A DNA stretch of 7,975 nt from Bacteroidota bacterium (GTDB lineage: Bacteria; Bacteroidota; Rhodothermia; Rhodothermales; UBA10348): positions 1 to 7,975 of the forward strand of contig SMXL01000159.1 of assembly GCA_004356385.1 (NCBI GenBank), given 5' to 3'. The position numbers and the translations under genes are program-made. Shown here piece by piece: positions 1-6,492 of this stretch. The stretch's first letter is position 1, and every line of letters starts with the position of its first letter. The notes below the pieces were generated by a model. It was not told the origin of the DNA, did no database searches, and saw only the letters and a list, made by a program, of their open reading frames with translations.

Positions 1-1278
1 CTAACTAACCTGAACGACTCTATAATTTTTCTGGCCCTTGCGTAACACGATCAACTTCCCCTCGATGAGGTCGTCAAGTGCGACGCGAGCATGTTCATCG
101 GTCTGTCGGATATTGTTGAGGTAGGCGCCTCCGGAGCGCACGAGTCGACGAGCTTCACCCTTCGAAGCCGTCAGCCCGCTGTCGGCAAGTAAGTCGAGAA
201 TCCCGAGCCCCTCACCGTCGAATTTTCCGCGATCCAAATCACTTGATGGAACGTCTTCAAAGACGTCCAGAATATCGTCCACCGAGAGCGAGTCCATCGC
301 CTCACCAAACATAACGCGGGAAGCCTGTTGTGCACGACTTACTTCCGACTCTCCATGAACCAACTCAGTTACCGCATCTGCCAAAGCGTGCTGTGCAACC
401 CGTTTTTCTGGATTTTCGGCCAAGGAACTTGCAAATTCGTCGATTTCTTCCTTGGAAAACCATGTGAAATATTTCAGATACTTGATCACGTCGCGATCGT
501 CGGCATTAAGCCAGTATTGGTAGAATCGATATGGAGACGTACGCTCCGGATCCAACCAGATATTTCCGGCTTCCGTCTTGCCGAATTTCGTCCCGGCAGC
601 ATTCGTAACGAGCGGAAAAACAAAACCATGGGCCCGTTTTCCTCGGAGCCGACGGATCAAGTCTGCACCTGCGACAATGTTTCCCCACTGATCACTTCCG
701 CCCAACTGAAGTGTACAGTCGTATCGATCATAGAGCTCCAGAAAGTCGTAAGCCTGAAGCATCATGTAGGTGAACTCGGTATACGATATTCCGTCCTCGG
801 CCTCCATTCTTCGTTTTACCGACTCCTTTGCGAGCATGTAGTTCACGGTGAAGTACTTCCCAACATCCCGGAGGAAGTCGATCATCCGTATGGAGCCAAG
901 CCACTCCAGATTATTTACAATCTGCGCTGCGTTGGACTTTGATTCGAAGTCAAGAAACCGTTCAAGCTGTCCTCGAATTCCTTCCAGGTTTTCTTGAACC
1001 TGAGCCGAGTCGAGAAGAAGTCTCTCGGCCGTACGGCCGCTTGGATCCCCAATGAGACCCGTTCCACCCCCAATAATGGCAATCGGGGTATGGCCGAAAC
1101 GCTGCAAGCGTGCAAGCCCCATTACGGGCACGAGCGACCCGACGTGAAGGCTCGAGGCCGTCGGATCAAAGCCGATGTAGGCCGTCAGAGATTCCTCGCT
1201 TAGAATTTTGCGTAAATCCGGGGTGGCGTCGTACAACAGTTCGCGCCACTCGAATTCATCAAATACGTTGGAGGCCAT
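1..1278 (-). CDS. tyrS: Tyrosyl-tRNA synthetase (TyrRS), complete
   Basis: Cytoplasmic class I aminoacyl-tRNA synthetase that charges tRNA-Tyr with tyrosine using ATP. The 425 residues match the usual bacterial TyrS length. The Rossmann domain carries the HIGH-type motif HVGS at residues 45-48, the GFDPT stretch just before it, GGGTGLIGDPSGR at about 70-82, the tyrosine-binding region YMMLQAYDF at 171-179, GGSDQWGN at 193-200, and the KMSKS-type loop KFGKT at 231-235. A C-terminal S4-like RNA-binding domain covers roughly 357-425. The HVGS and KFGKT forms place it in the common eubacterial TyrRS group. The stop is TAG at positions 1-3, so the gene is complete although it touches the window edge. 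The ATG at 1278 has no clear Shine-Dalgarno sequence; 83 bp separate it from the upstream lptB. It may be transcribed from the lpt operon or from its own promoter, which I could not identify. Confidence 0.98.
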   Translation of the reverse strand: MASNVFDEFEWRELLYDATPDLRKILSEESLTAYIGFDPTASSLHVGSLVPVMGLARLQRFGHTPIAIIGGGTGLIGDPSGRTAERLLLDSAQVQENLEGIRGQLERFLDFESKSNAAQIVNNLEWLGSIRMIDFLRDVGKYFTVNYMLAKESVKRRMEAEDGISYTEFTYMMLQAYDFLELYDRYDCTLQLGGSDQWGNIVAGADLIRRLRGKRAHGFVFPLVTNAAGTKFGKTEAGNIWLDPERTSPYRFYQYWLNADDRDVIKYLKYFTWFSKEEIDEFASSLAENPEKRVAQHALADAVTELVHGESEVSRAQQASRVMFGEAMDSLSVDDILDVFEDVPSSDLDRGKFDGEGLGILDLLADSGLTASKGEARRLVRSGGAYLNNIRQTDEHARVALDDLIEGKLIVLRKGQKNYRVVQVS

Positions 1279-1361
1279 TGGGGTAGTGGTTGACTCGATT
1301 TTCTGACAGTACGATCCGAAAAAGAAGCAAATGTAGACCCCAATTCACGGTCGTGGTTCCG

Positions 1362-2429
1362 TCAGCGATATCGCTCCAGGGTAAATTTCTCCCCCAGATA
1401 TCGTTCACGAACCTCGGGATCAGCGGCCAGGGCTTCGGCGGTCCCTTGTTTGAGAATTTTTCCTTCGAAAAGCAGATAGGCTCGATCTGTAATCGCGAGC
1501 GTCTCGTGTACGTTATGATCCGTGATCAAAACACCAATGCCGCTGGATTTCAGACCCGAGACAATATTTTGGATGTCCTCTACAGCGATCGGATCGACGC
1601 CAGAAAAAGGTTCGTCCAGAAGGAAAAATTTCGGCCTTGTGGCCAGGGCACGTGCGATTTCTGTTCGCCGACGCTCTCCCCCGCTCAGCATATACCCTTT
1701 CGATTTTCGAATCTGCTCCAGACCGAATTCCATGATAAGCTCCGACACACGCTCCATTCTCTCGGCTTTGCTCAGCGACTGGTACTCCAACACCGCGTGC
1801 AGATTGTCCTCTACCGTAAGATGGGTAAAGATGGACGCTTCCTGAGCAAGATATCCGATTCCTCGTCGAGCTCGTTCAAACATCGGGAGGGTTGTGATGT
1901 CCTGATCTCCAAGAAACACGTTCCCACCATCAGGGCGAACCATTCCAACGATCATGTAAAATGTGGTCGTCTTCCCGGCTCCATTTGGGCCCAACAAGCC
2001 AACGATTTCTCCCTGTCGCACCTCGAGATCAATAGCCTTAACAACGGAGCGCTTTTTGTATCTCTTTACGAGGTGTGTAACCCGAAGCGAAATTGCATCT
2101 GGGGCAACCCCATCGTCGGCGGCTACGCCGGGGATCGGCGCTCGACCGGCAGAGACATCCGCCAGTTGCGAAAAAAAGGAGTCGTACTCTTCCTTCTCCG
2201 AGTCAGCCGATGGAAGAATCGGACTATTGGGAATCATCCGATATGCTTGCCGCCACGCCCGAACCGCTTTTTCTTCCTGCATGGATGATTCATAGGCTTG
2301 AGCGAGTAGGACGTGCGCAATTACGTACGTGGGCACCAGTTCTATCACTTCTTCAAGAATCGGAATCGCAGCTTCGGGCTCCCCGCTCTTGAAATGATCC
2401 AGCGCCCTCTCGATTTCTTCTATGGCCAT
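1362..2429 (-). CDS. lptB: LPS export ABC transporter ATPase LptB with N-terminal TPR domain
   Basis: Cytoplasmic ATPase that powers lipopolysaccharide extraction by the LptB2FG transporter. The ABC domain runs from about residue 113 to 355, with Walker A GPNGAGKT at 147-154, Q-loop Q196, signature LSGGE at 248-252, Walker B FFLLDE ending in E273, and switch histidine H305. The stretches FSGVDPIAV and [10 protein letters not shown] are characteristic of LptB rather than of generic ABC ATPases. LptB is normally about 240 residues. Here about 110 extra N-terminal residues precede it: helical, TPR-like repeats at roughly 3-66 (for example [15 protein letters not shown] and [10 protein letters not shown]), then an acidic, Pro/Ala-rich linker at about 74-112. 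There is no in-frame ATG, GTG or TTG codon between residues 100 and 121, so a stand-alone LptB cannot easily be started internally. The gene begins 20 bp after the lptA-like stop, without a visible Shine-Dalgarno sequence. LptB identity is very secure; the role of the TPR part is unknown. Confidence 0.95.
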   Translation of the reverse strand: MAIEEIERALDHFKSGEPEAAIPILEEVIELVPTYVIAHVLLAQAYESSMQEEKAVRAWRQAYRMIPNSPILPSADSEKEEYDSFFSQLADVSAGRAPIPGVAADDGVAPDAISLRVTHLVKRYKKRSVVKAIDLEVRQGEIVGLLGPNGAGKTTTFYMIVGMVRPDGGNVFLGDQDITTLPMFERARRGIGYLAQEASIFTHLTVEDNLHAVLEYQSLSKAERMERVSELIMEFGLEQIRKSKGYMLSGGERRRTEIARALATRPKFFLLDEPFSGVDPIAVEDIQNIVSGLKSSGIGVLITDHNVHETLAITDRAYLLFEGKILKQGTAEALAADPEVRERYLGEKFTLERYR

Positions 2430-2449
2430 ATAATCATGCTATGCATCTG

Positions 2450-4048
2450 CTATTCGCGAATCTCCGACTCGCTCGGGTCAACCAGCACCATTATTGACCG
2501 TTTTCGATCGATGCGATAATTATTCCTTCTGCTCAACTCGTCCAGCATCTCCTTTCTTTTTGGTCGCCGATCCGGCTCCCAGGCATATCCTACTAGATCT
2601 TGCGCCCGGTCAATCAGGTTCTCAGGGTAAAACGTCCCTTGAACACCGCTCACAGCACGCACATCCACTATGGTACCCTCTTCGAATGTAAATTCTATTC
2701 GATCGGCCGTCGAATGAATGGCGACGGTGGGTTCACCGGGATCCGGCTCAATATAATACAGTGCCTCGGCGTTGGGGCTGACCTTCATTGTCCTGAGCGT
2801 GTCGCGTTCGAAATAAGCCGTCAATGACCGTCCCTTCAACTGCTGGATTTTATTGATCGTTGTATCCAAACTGGCTACAAAAACGTTCCCCGACGCCAGT
2901 AGCGAATCGTTTGAGCTGGCTCTACCCCATACCTGAAGAGTGTCGGCCGTAATCTGAGAATCGGCCAGCCAAGCAATCGGATCTCCAAACATGCGCGTTT
3001 CGAAGCGATCGTCTTGATTACGTCCCGAACGATCGTAAACAAGGGAGTCACCGACTACGCTGAAGTTCGTTTCCACGACAGACACGGAATCCATGGCGAT
3101 CACCTTATCTCCGCCTGCGCTTCGGCTCAGTATCATAGACTGAGCCATGACCATGAGCGAATCCGTCCCGGACTCTCCGTCCCGGGTTCGAAGCAGAAGA
3201 ACACTGCCGAAGACCCAACTCGAATCCACTCGCCCGTCATGAGTTACAATATCACTAAACATCAGCGAGCGGGCTTCCGCGTCTACAAATCCCAGGATCT
3301 CGTTGGAAGCACTGACCCACGAATTCGGGTCGATTTCTACGGTACCGACTGCTTCAGGACCGGCATCCTCGAGCCCGGTCGCCTCAGGAACGGCGTCTTC
3401 TTCGACAGCATCCAATCGGTCTACGACCACATTGCCTTCCGCAAAAAAAACATCTTCCTCCCTGGAATAGCTCACGGAATCCGCCTCCACGTATAAATCC
3501 TTCTGTCGAAGGCGAACGTCACCTGAAAAATTGGCCTGAGATTCCTCAGACCAGTAAACCCCTCGATGCGACGTCAAAAGTGTAAGGCTGTCTGCGTACT
3601 GAACGCCTGTATCGAATACAGTCCGCTTTTCATCGGAGTAATACACGGCGGAGGTAGAGCGAAGAGATACCGCACCGTCCGTCATGTGAATCGTACCCGA
3701 CGCGTATGCGATCTTCAGATCGCTGTCATATCGAACGACATCGGCATAGACCGTGTCTCCTCGCTCGATGATCCGGACATTTCCTGTAAACAGACGCACA
3801 TTCGCGCCCTCATCGATCATCCGATCTGCTCTGAGAAACGTCTCTCCCTGACGAACCCTGGCATTGATCAGATGGATAATCTCGACACCGTCTACTACGG
3901 ATCGCTCGGCTTCATCCCATTGAACAACGACCTTTTCTGCGGATTGGTCCTGATAAGCATTGCTGTCGCACGACATCCATAACGCCCAAAAACATGCTAC
4001 TACGAAGCAGTTGATCGTCCGAATCGAAATTCCTGGCGAGTGCATCAT
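2450..4048 (-). CDS. OstA/LptA-like periplasmic LPS transport protein
   Basis: Probable periplasmic or envelope protein of the OstA/LptA beta-jellyroll superfamily, which bridges lipopolysaccharide from the inner to the outer membrane. It has 532 residues, much longer than proteobacterial LptA (about 185) but in line with the long OstA-like proteins of Bacteroidota. A hydrophobic N-terminal segment (about 11-26) is a signal sequence; cleavage may follow SNA at 29-31, or C27 may be lipidated, although WMSC is a poor lipobox. Residues 72-210 show repeats with tyrosines at 107, 136, 165 and 194 (exactly 29 apart) and Gly-turns such as TGNV, SGTI, SGDV and EGNV, as expected for stacked beta strands. 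An acidic Glu/Pro/Ala linker (213-238) separates a second beta-rich half. A basic patch (PDRRPKRKE) lies near the C terminus. The ATG overlaps the lptC stop by four bases (ATGA), and a second ATG follows immediately. Family assignment is strong; a strict LptA function is inferred from the lptC-lptB context. Confidence 0.88.
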   Translation of the reverse strand: MMHSPGISIRTINCFVVACFWALWMSCDSNAYQDQSAEKVVVQWDEAERSVVDGVEIIHLINARVRQGETFLRADRMIDEGANVRLFTGNVRIIERGDTVYADVVRYDSDLKIAYASGTIHMTDGAVSLRSTSAVYYSDEKRTVFDTGVQYADSLTLLTSHRGVYWSEESQANFSGDVRLRQKDLYVEADSVSYSREEDVFFAEGNVVVDRLDAVEEDAVPEATGLEDAGPEAVGTVEIDPNSWVSASNEILGFVDAEARSLMFSDIVTHDGRVDSSWVFGSVLLLRTRDGESGTDSLMVMAQSMILSRSAGGDKVIAMDSVSVVETNFSVVGDSLVYDRSGRNQDDRFETRMFGDPIAWLADSQITADTLQVWGRASSNDSLLASGNVFVASLDTTINKIQQLKGRSLTAYFERDTLRTMKVSPNAEALYYIEPDPGEPTVAIHSTADRIEFTFEEGTIVDVRAVSGVQGTFYPENLIDRAQDLVGYAWEPDRRPKRKEMLDELSRRNNYRIDRKRSIMVLVDPSESEIRE

Positions 4049-4704
4049 TCCTGCTCAGGTGTGAAAATCGCAGTTCCACCGGATATTTTGACTTCCGTCA
4101 AATCCTCGTTTGCTTCCAACTTGTATCCCGTTACGACTTGATTTGTGGTGATATACCGGACAAATCCAGGAGTACGAACCATGTGATCGCTTTCCGACCA
4201 TGCCAGGTGTTCACTCTCGAGCCTCGAGCTATCCTGTGTCGTGACAACAACGTTTCCCCGAGCCACGAATCTCTTTTCCCGATTATAGTAAGTCAATCGA
4301 TCAGAAATAACCACGGCCGACGAATCACCTTCAGCGTCAAAGAGATCGACGTGGACACGATCGACGCCGTCTTCCGTACCGGAGAGAATCATGTATGTAC
4401 TGTCGGGGCGATCATAGCGGGCCATGTATCTCGCTCTCATGTGGATCCGCGGGAGTCCGTCCTCACTGATGAATAATTCTGGATTCCAACTCTCTTGATC
4501 GGGACCTTCCTCTTCGAGAAGTGAAGCGACTGAAACCGGCGACTCCCGCTCTCGGCAACCGGGTGCGCTCAACAGAACGACCAAAAGCGACGCCGACCAA
4601 ATAATCGTTCCAGGAAGCCGCATGGTATTGTAAACGTGTCCTAGTCTGAGAAACGGACCCTGCGTATGGTGACCTTTCAATCCGGTCGGGATGATTGCAC
4701 GCAT
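4045..4704 (-). CDS. lptC: LptC-like LPS export lipoprotein
   Basis: Probable LptC, the membrane-anchored periplasmic component that receives lipopolysaccharide from LptB2FG and passes it to LptA. The C-terminal 150 residues show the LptC/OstA-type beta pattern (DLFDAEGDSSAVVISDRLTYY, then GNVVVTTQDSSRLESEHLAW, then VRTPGFVRYITTNQVVTGYKL). A hydrophobic segment followed by LSAPGC looks like a lipoprotein signal peptide, with the cysteine encoded at 4555-4557. The start is uncertain. I chose ATG 4704 because GGAAGAG at 4711-4717 sits six bases upstream, the best Shine-Dalgarno match in the window. It leaves 27 residues ahead of the signal peptide, whereas ATG 4623 gives a textbook lipoprotein signal without a good ribosome site. 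A GTG at 4719 is a third, weaker option. The gene follows the B3/4 gene closely and overlaps the next gene by four bases, implying coupled translation. Confidence 0.88.
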   Translation of the reverse strand: MRAIIPTGLKGHHTQGPFLRLGHVYNTMRLPGTIIWSASLLVVLLSAPGCRERESPVSVASLLEEEGPDQESWNPELFISEDGLPRIHMRARYMARYDRPDSTYMILSGTEDGVDRVHVDLFDAEGDSSAVVISDRLTYYNREKRFVARGNVVVTTQDSSRLESEHLAWSESDHMVRTPGFVRYITTNQVVTGYKLEANEDLTEVKISGGTAIFTPEQE

Positions 4705-4710
4705 GATACG

Positions 4711-4717
4711 CTCTTCC
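4711..4717 (-). promoter_or_regulatory. Shine-Dalgarno sequence for lptC
   Basis: GGAAGAG on the minus strand, six bases before ATG 4704. It is the only strong ribosome-binding match I see before a gene in this window, and it supports ATG 4704 over the GTG at 4719, which it overlaps. It lies between the stop of the B3/4 gene (TAA at 4723-4725) and lptC. It conflicts with the signal-peptide evidence for ATG 4623. Confidence 0.5.
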
Positions 4718-4722
4718 ACCGG

Positions 4723-5418
4723 TTAAATCCGAACGGTCTCCCTGTGGTTCACGACGCGAAATGCGGCGACCGATTCGACTCCGCAATTGGAGAGGAGGTC
4801 ACAAAACAATTCGCAGATTGATACCAATGATCCTGTGGGTCCGTCGTGGTCCCGGGCGTACACGATGGCGCCTACCCGCCCGGTCTGATCCGAAGTCTTG
4901 GTGGCCATGCTGTCTTTCACGGGATTTACAATCGGGTTTCCTTCGGGTCGGTCATCTGAAACAGCGCATCCAACGACGAGGTCTTTCAGATCAATATTCT
5001 GTCCAACGGAATTGAATTCATATTCTTCGCCTTCCATTCCCAATCGAATCTTGAAGTGAGTGGTAGCGGCTTTGTCCAGATCCCAGATAGAAACCGGGAG
5101 AAGGGAATAAAGGCTCATGAAATTGCAGATGTCAACCGCTGCGTTGATTCTAGGAAAATGATCCTCCATCGACGCCCGAATCAGATATTCGCTGGCCGGC
5201 TTGCCTCGCCCGGTCGGTTTGTAGGTCCCGTTCCTCAATATATCTCTGACAGACTGACGCCAGGTATCCTCGGCTTCAGATAAACCCCGTTTTCGGGATC
5301 GAAGAAGGCCCTCAAGTCTGGATTCGAATCCGGAGGGAATAGCTTCCATTCTCACGCCTTCCGCCTTAATAAAGCCGAGCCTGAGGAGCGCCGGGCCGTC
5401 GTGGTGCAAAGAACTCAT
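4723..5418 (-). CDS. Stand-alone B3/4 (tRNA-synthetase-like) domain protein
   Basis: Protein of the COG3382 type, related to the B3/B4 domain of the phenylalanyl-tRNA synthetase beta chain but encoded separately. The 231 residues are typical for this family. The hallmark KPTGRGKPASEYL at 67-79 is followed by FPRINAAVDICNF at 88-100, then PVSIWDLDK and, later, VVGCAVSDD and AIVYARDHDGPT. In PheT the domain lies at the editing region; stand-alone homologues are suspected to act on mischarged tRNA or amino-acid derivatives, but no reaction is established here. No signal peptide or membrane segment is visible. The ATG at 5418 is the first in frame and lets the N terminus (LLRLGFIKAEGV) match the family's opening strand. 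The stop is 18 bp before the preferred lptC start, so it appears to be the first gene of the lpt operon, an unexpected neighbour for envelope genes. Confidence 0.9.
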   Translation of the reverse strand: MSSLHHDGPALLRLGFIKAEGVRMEAIPSGFESRLEGLLRSRKRGLSEAEDTWRQSVRDILRNGTYKPTGRGKPASEYLIRASMEDHFPRINAAVDICNFMSLYSLLPVSIWDLDKAATTHFKIRLGMEGEEYEFNSVGQNIDLKDLVVGCAVSDDRPEGNPIVNPVKDSMATKTSDQTGRVGAIVYARDHDGPTGSLVSICELFCDLLSNCGVESVAAFRVVNHRETVRI

Positions 5419-5480
5419 GGACTACATACCGTTTGTCAGCATTCTGTACTCAGAAATCGCCGAATAGGCAGAACTGGAGA

Positions 5481-5512
5481 CGTATATTGGTGCCGGTTAC
5501 CTATCCTGTCAA
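5481..5512 (-). promoter_or_regulatory. Candidate promoter for the B3/4-lpt operon
   Basis: On the minus strand, 5507-5512 reads a perfect sigma-70 -35 box, TTGACA. Downstream, CAATAT at 5484-5489 (17-bp spacer, weak -10) or TATACG at 5481-5486 (20-bp spacer, better hexamer but long spacing) could act as the -10. Transcription would begin near 5475, about 55 bases before the ATG at 5418. The -35 match is what I see directly; its use is inference, and a Bacteroidota-type promoter would look different. Confidence 0.35.
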
Positions 5513-5532
5513 CCCTTCAGTTCTATCGCTCG

Positions 5533-5546
5533 TTTACTAAAGTGAA
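5533..5546. promoter_or_regulatory. Imperfect dyad in divergent intergenic region
   Basis: The 14 bases TTTACTAAAGTGAA form a dyad with one mismatched pair (T/G), centred on AA. The site lies between the candidate divergent promoters, about 20 bp upstream of the minus-strand TTGACA. A binding site for a dimeric regulator is possible but unproven, and such short dyads occur by chance. The rest of the 5419-5628 region shows no other structure I can support. Confidence 0.15.
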
Positions 5547-5585
5547 AAATCCGGTTTGGTGAGCATCTTACCTGCGTCAGACGGC

Positions 5586-5613
5586 TTTAGGTTCTAATCC
5601 CGGTGCCGATAAT
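5586..5613 (+). promoter_or_regulatory. Candidate promoter for the partner-switching genes
   Basis: GATAAT at 5608-5613 matches five of six bases of the sigma-70 -10 box. A poor -35 (TTTAGG, 5586-5591) lies 16 bp upstream. Transcription from about 5620 would leave only a very short leader before the GTG at 5629, or a more usual leader before the ATGs at 5653 or 5668. A second TCTAAT at 5593-5598 is an alternative -10. Weak evidence. Confidence 0.25.
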
Positions 5614-5628
5614 CTGGACAAGTATTAC

Positions 5629-6006
5629 GTGAAAACTAGCTCACAAACGGCCATGCAAGTATCCGCAATGGATTTTATCGTAGAGCCTGTCTCCATTGAC
5701 ACGGCAGTTATCAGAATCGGGAAGGCTCTTGACTTCCGCAATGCAGCGGAATTTAAGAATACGACTCAGGAACAAGTCCGAAATGGTATACAGAATTTTA
5801 TTCTGGACTTCACCGACACGGGCATCCTCGACTCGACGGGCCTCGGCTCGATCTTCTCTCTTTATCGCCAGGTATCTCCACTGAGTGGACAGGTTGTGTT
5901 TGCTTCGGTATCGAGACCGGTTCAGGTAGTGGTTCAACTGACGCGCACTTACAAAGTGTTTCGCCAGTTTCCTACTGTCGACGCAGCCAGGCAAGGTATC
6001 AAGTAA
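5629..6006 (+). CDS. STAS-domain anti-sigma-factor antagonist (RsbV/SpoIIAA-like)
   Basis: Small cytoplasmic STAS protein that, when unphosphorylated, should bind the RsbW-like HATPase encoded just downstream and release that kinase's target. The 125-residue ORF is almost entirely STAS domain. The conserved loop reads DFTDTGILDSTGLGS, where the serine of DSTGLG (residue 69 counted from the GTG) aligns with the phosphorylated serine of RsbV and SpoIIAA. The domain opens with VIRIGKALDFRNAAEF and ends with QLTRTYKVFRQFPTVDAA, all typical. The start is uncertain: GTG 5629 is the longest, while ATG 5653 and ATG 5668 are possible and the last fits the family boundary best. None has a convincing ribosome site. 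The next gene begins 33 bp downstream. Phosphorylation by the HATPase and dephosphorylation by the PP2C are inferred from family knowledge and gene order. Confidence 0.92.
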   Translation: MKTSSQTAMQVSAMDFIVEPVSIDTAVIRIGKALDFRNAAEFKNTTQEQVRNGIQNFILDFTDTGILDSTGLGSIFSLYRQVSPLSGQVVFASVSRPVQVVVQLTRTYKVFRQFPTVDAARQGIK

Positions 6007-6039
6007 AGAAGCGACGCCTTTTTCAAATCCGACTCTGTT

Positions 6040-6492
6040 ATGGAAATCACCCGTCAGTCCTTCCGGGAGCTTGACGGCGTCATCGACGATCTCCATAAGA
6101 CCCTAGATCGTTGGGAATCGAATGGCGCTTTTACATCCGAGATAGAGCCCGACACGGTTCAACTCGTGAAGCTGGCTATCCATGAATGGGTGGCTAACCT
6201 GGTTCAGCATGCCGATTTCGGAGACGTTCAACCTGAGATTATTCTGGATATTTTTCCAAATGGTCAGAGTATCCATTGCGTAATACAGGATAACTCCAAG
6301 GGTTTCGATGCTGCAAAGCATCTTCGTCTTCGGATGGAAAACCTCGAACGCCTACCCGAACGCGGGATGGGTCTTCTCATGCTGGATGCTGCCACAGACT
6401 ATTTTGAATACCTCCGATCCGAGAATGGACTCCATCGGCTTGAATTCTCTGTTTCATCAAATATGGACCCATGGCTGAATATTCCATTTTAA
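6040..6492 (+). CDS. RsbW-like anti-sigma factor / serine kinase (HATPase)
   Basis: GHKL-type ATPase of the RsbW/SpoIIAB family. Such proteins phosphorylate the STAS partner on serine and, when free, bind and inhibit a sigma factor or another target. The 150 residues fit the family. The N-box is HEWVANLVQHA, with E49 and N53 in the ExxxN arrangement. The G1 box reads DNSKGFD (84-90), keeping D84 and G88 but with serine where the first glycine of DxGxG is usual. The G2 box is ERGMGLLML, with glycines 109 and 111. The start is ATG 6040, with no clear ribosome site. The 3' end overlaps the response-regulator gene by 22 bases in another frame, suggesting coupled expression. Whether the target is a sigma factor cannot be told, because none is encoded nearby. 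Confidence 0.92.
   Translation: MEITRQSFRELDGVIDDLHKTLDRWESNGAFTSEIEPDTVQLVKLAIHEWVANLVQHADFGDVQPEIILDIFPNGQSIHCVIQDNSKGFDAAKHLRLRMENLERLPERGMGLLMLDAATDYFEYLRSENGLHRLEFSVSSNMDPWLNIPF

Noticed and set aside
328..942. 204-codon plus-strand open frame antisense to tyrS
   Set aside because: It overlaps the conserved TyrRS coding frame and has no recognisable domain or supporting signals.
1279..1361. Possible promoter or terminator between lptB and tyrS
   Set aside because: ACGG/CCGT can pair weakly without a T-run, and TTGCTT has no -10 at acceptable spacing, so neither call is supported.
1290..2288. Long 332-codon plus-strand open frame antisense to lptB
   Set aside because: It lies wholly opposite a gene with unmistakable ABC motifs, its protein has no recognisable motif, and its composition looks like a frame shadow.
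4723..5418. Fragment of phenylalanyl-tRNA synthetase beta chain
   Set aside because: The ORF is intact, has its own start and stop, and has the length typical of stand-alone B3/4 proteins, so it is not a broken pheT.
5641..6096. 151-codon minus-strand open frame over the STAS gene
   Set aside because: Opposite-strand shadow of a well-supported STAS gene; no motif is seen.
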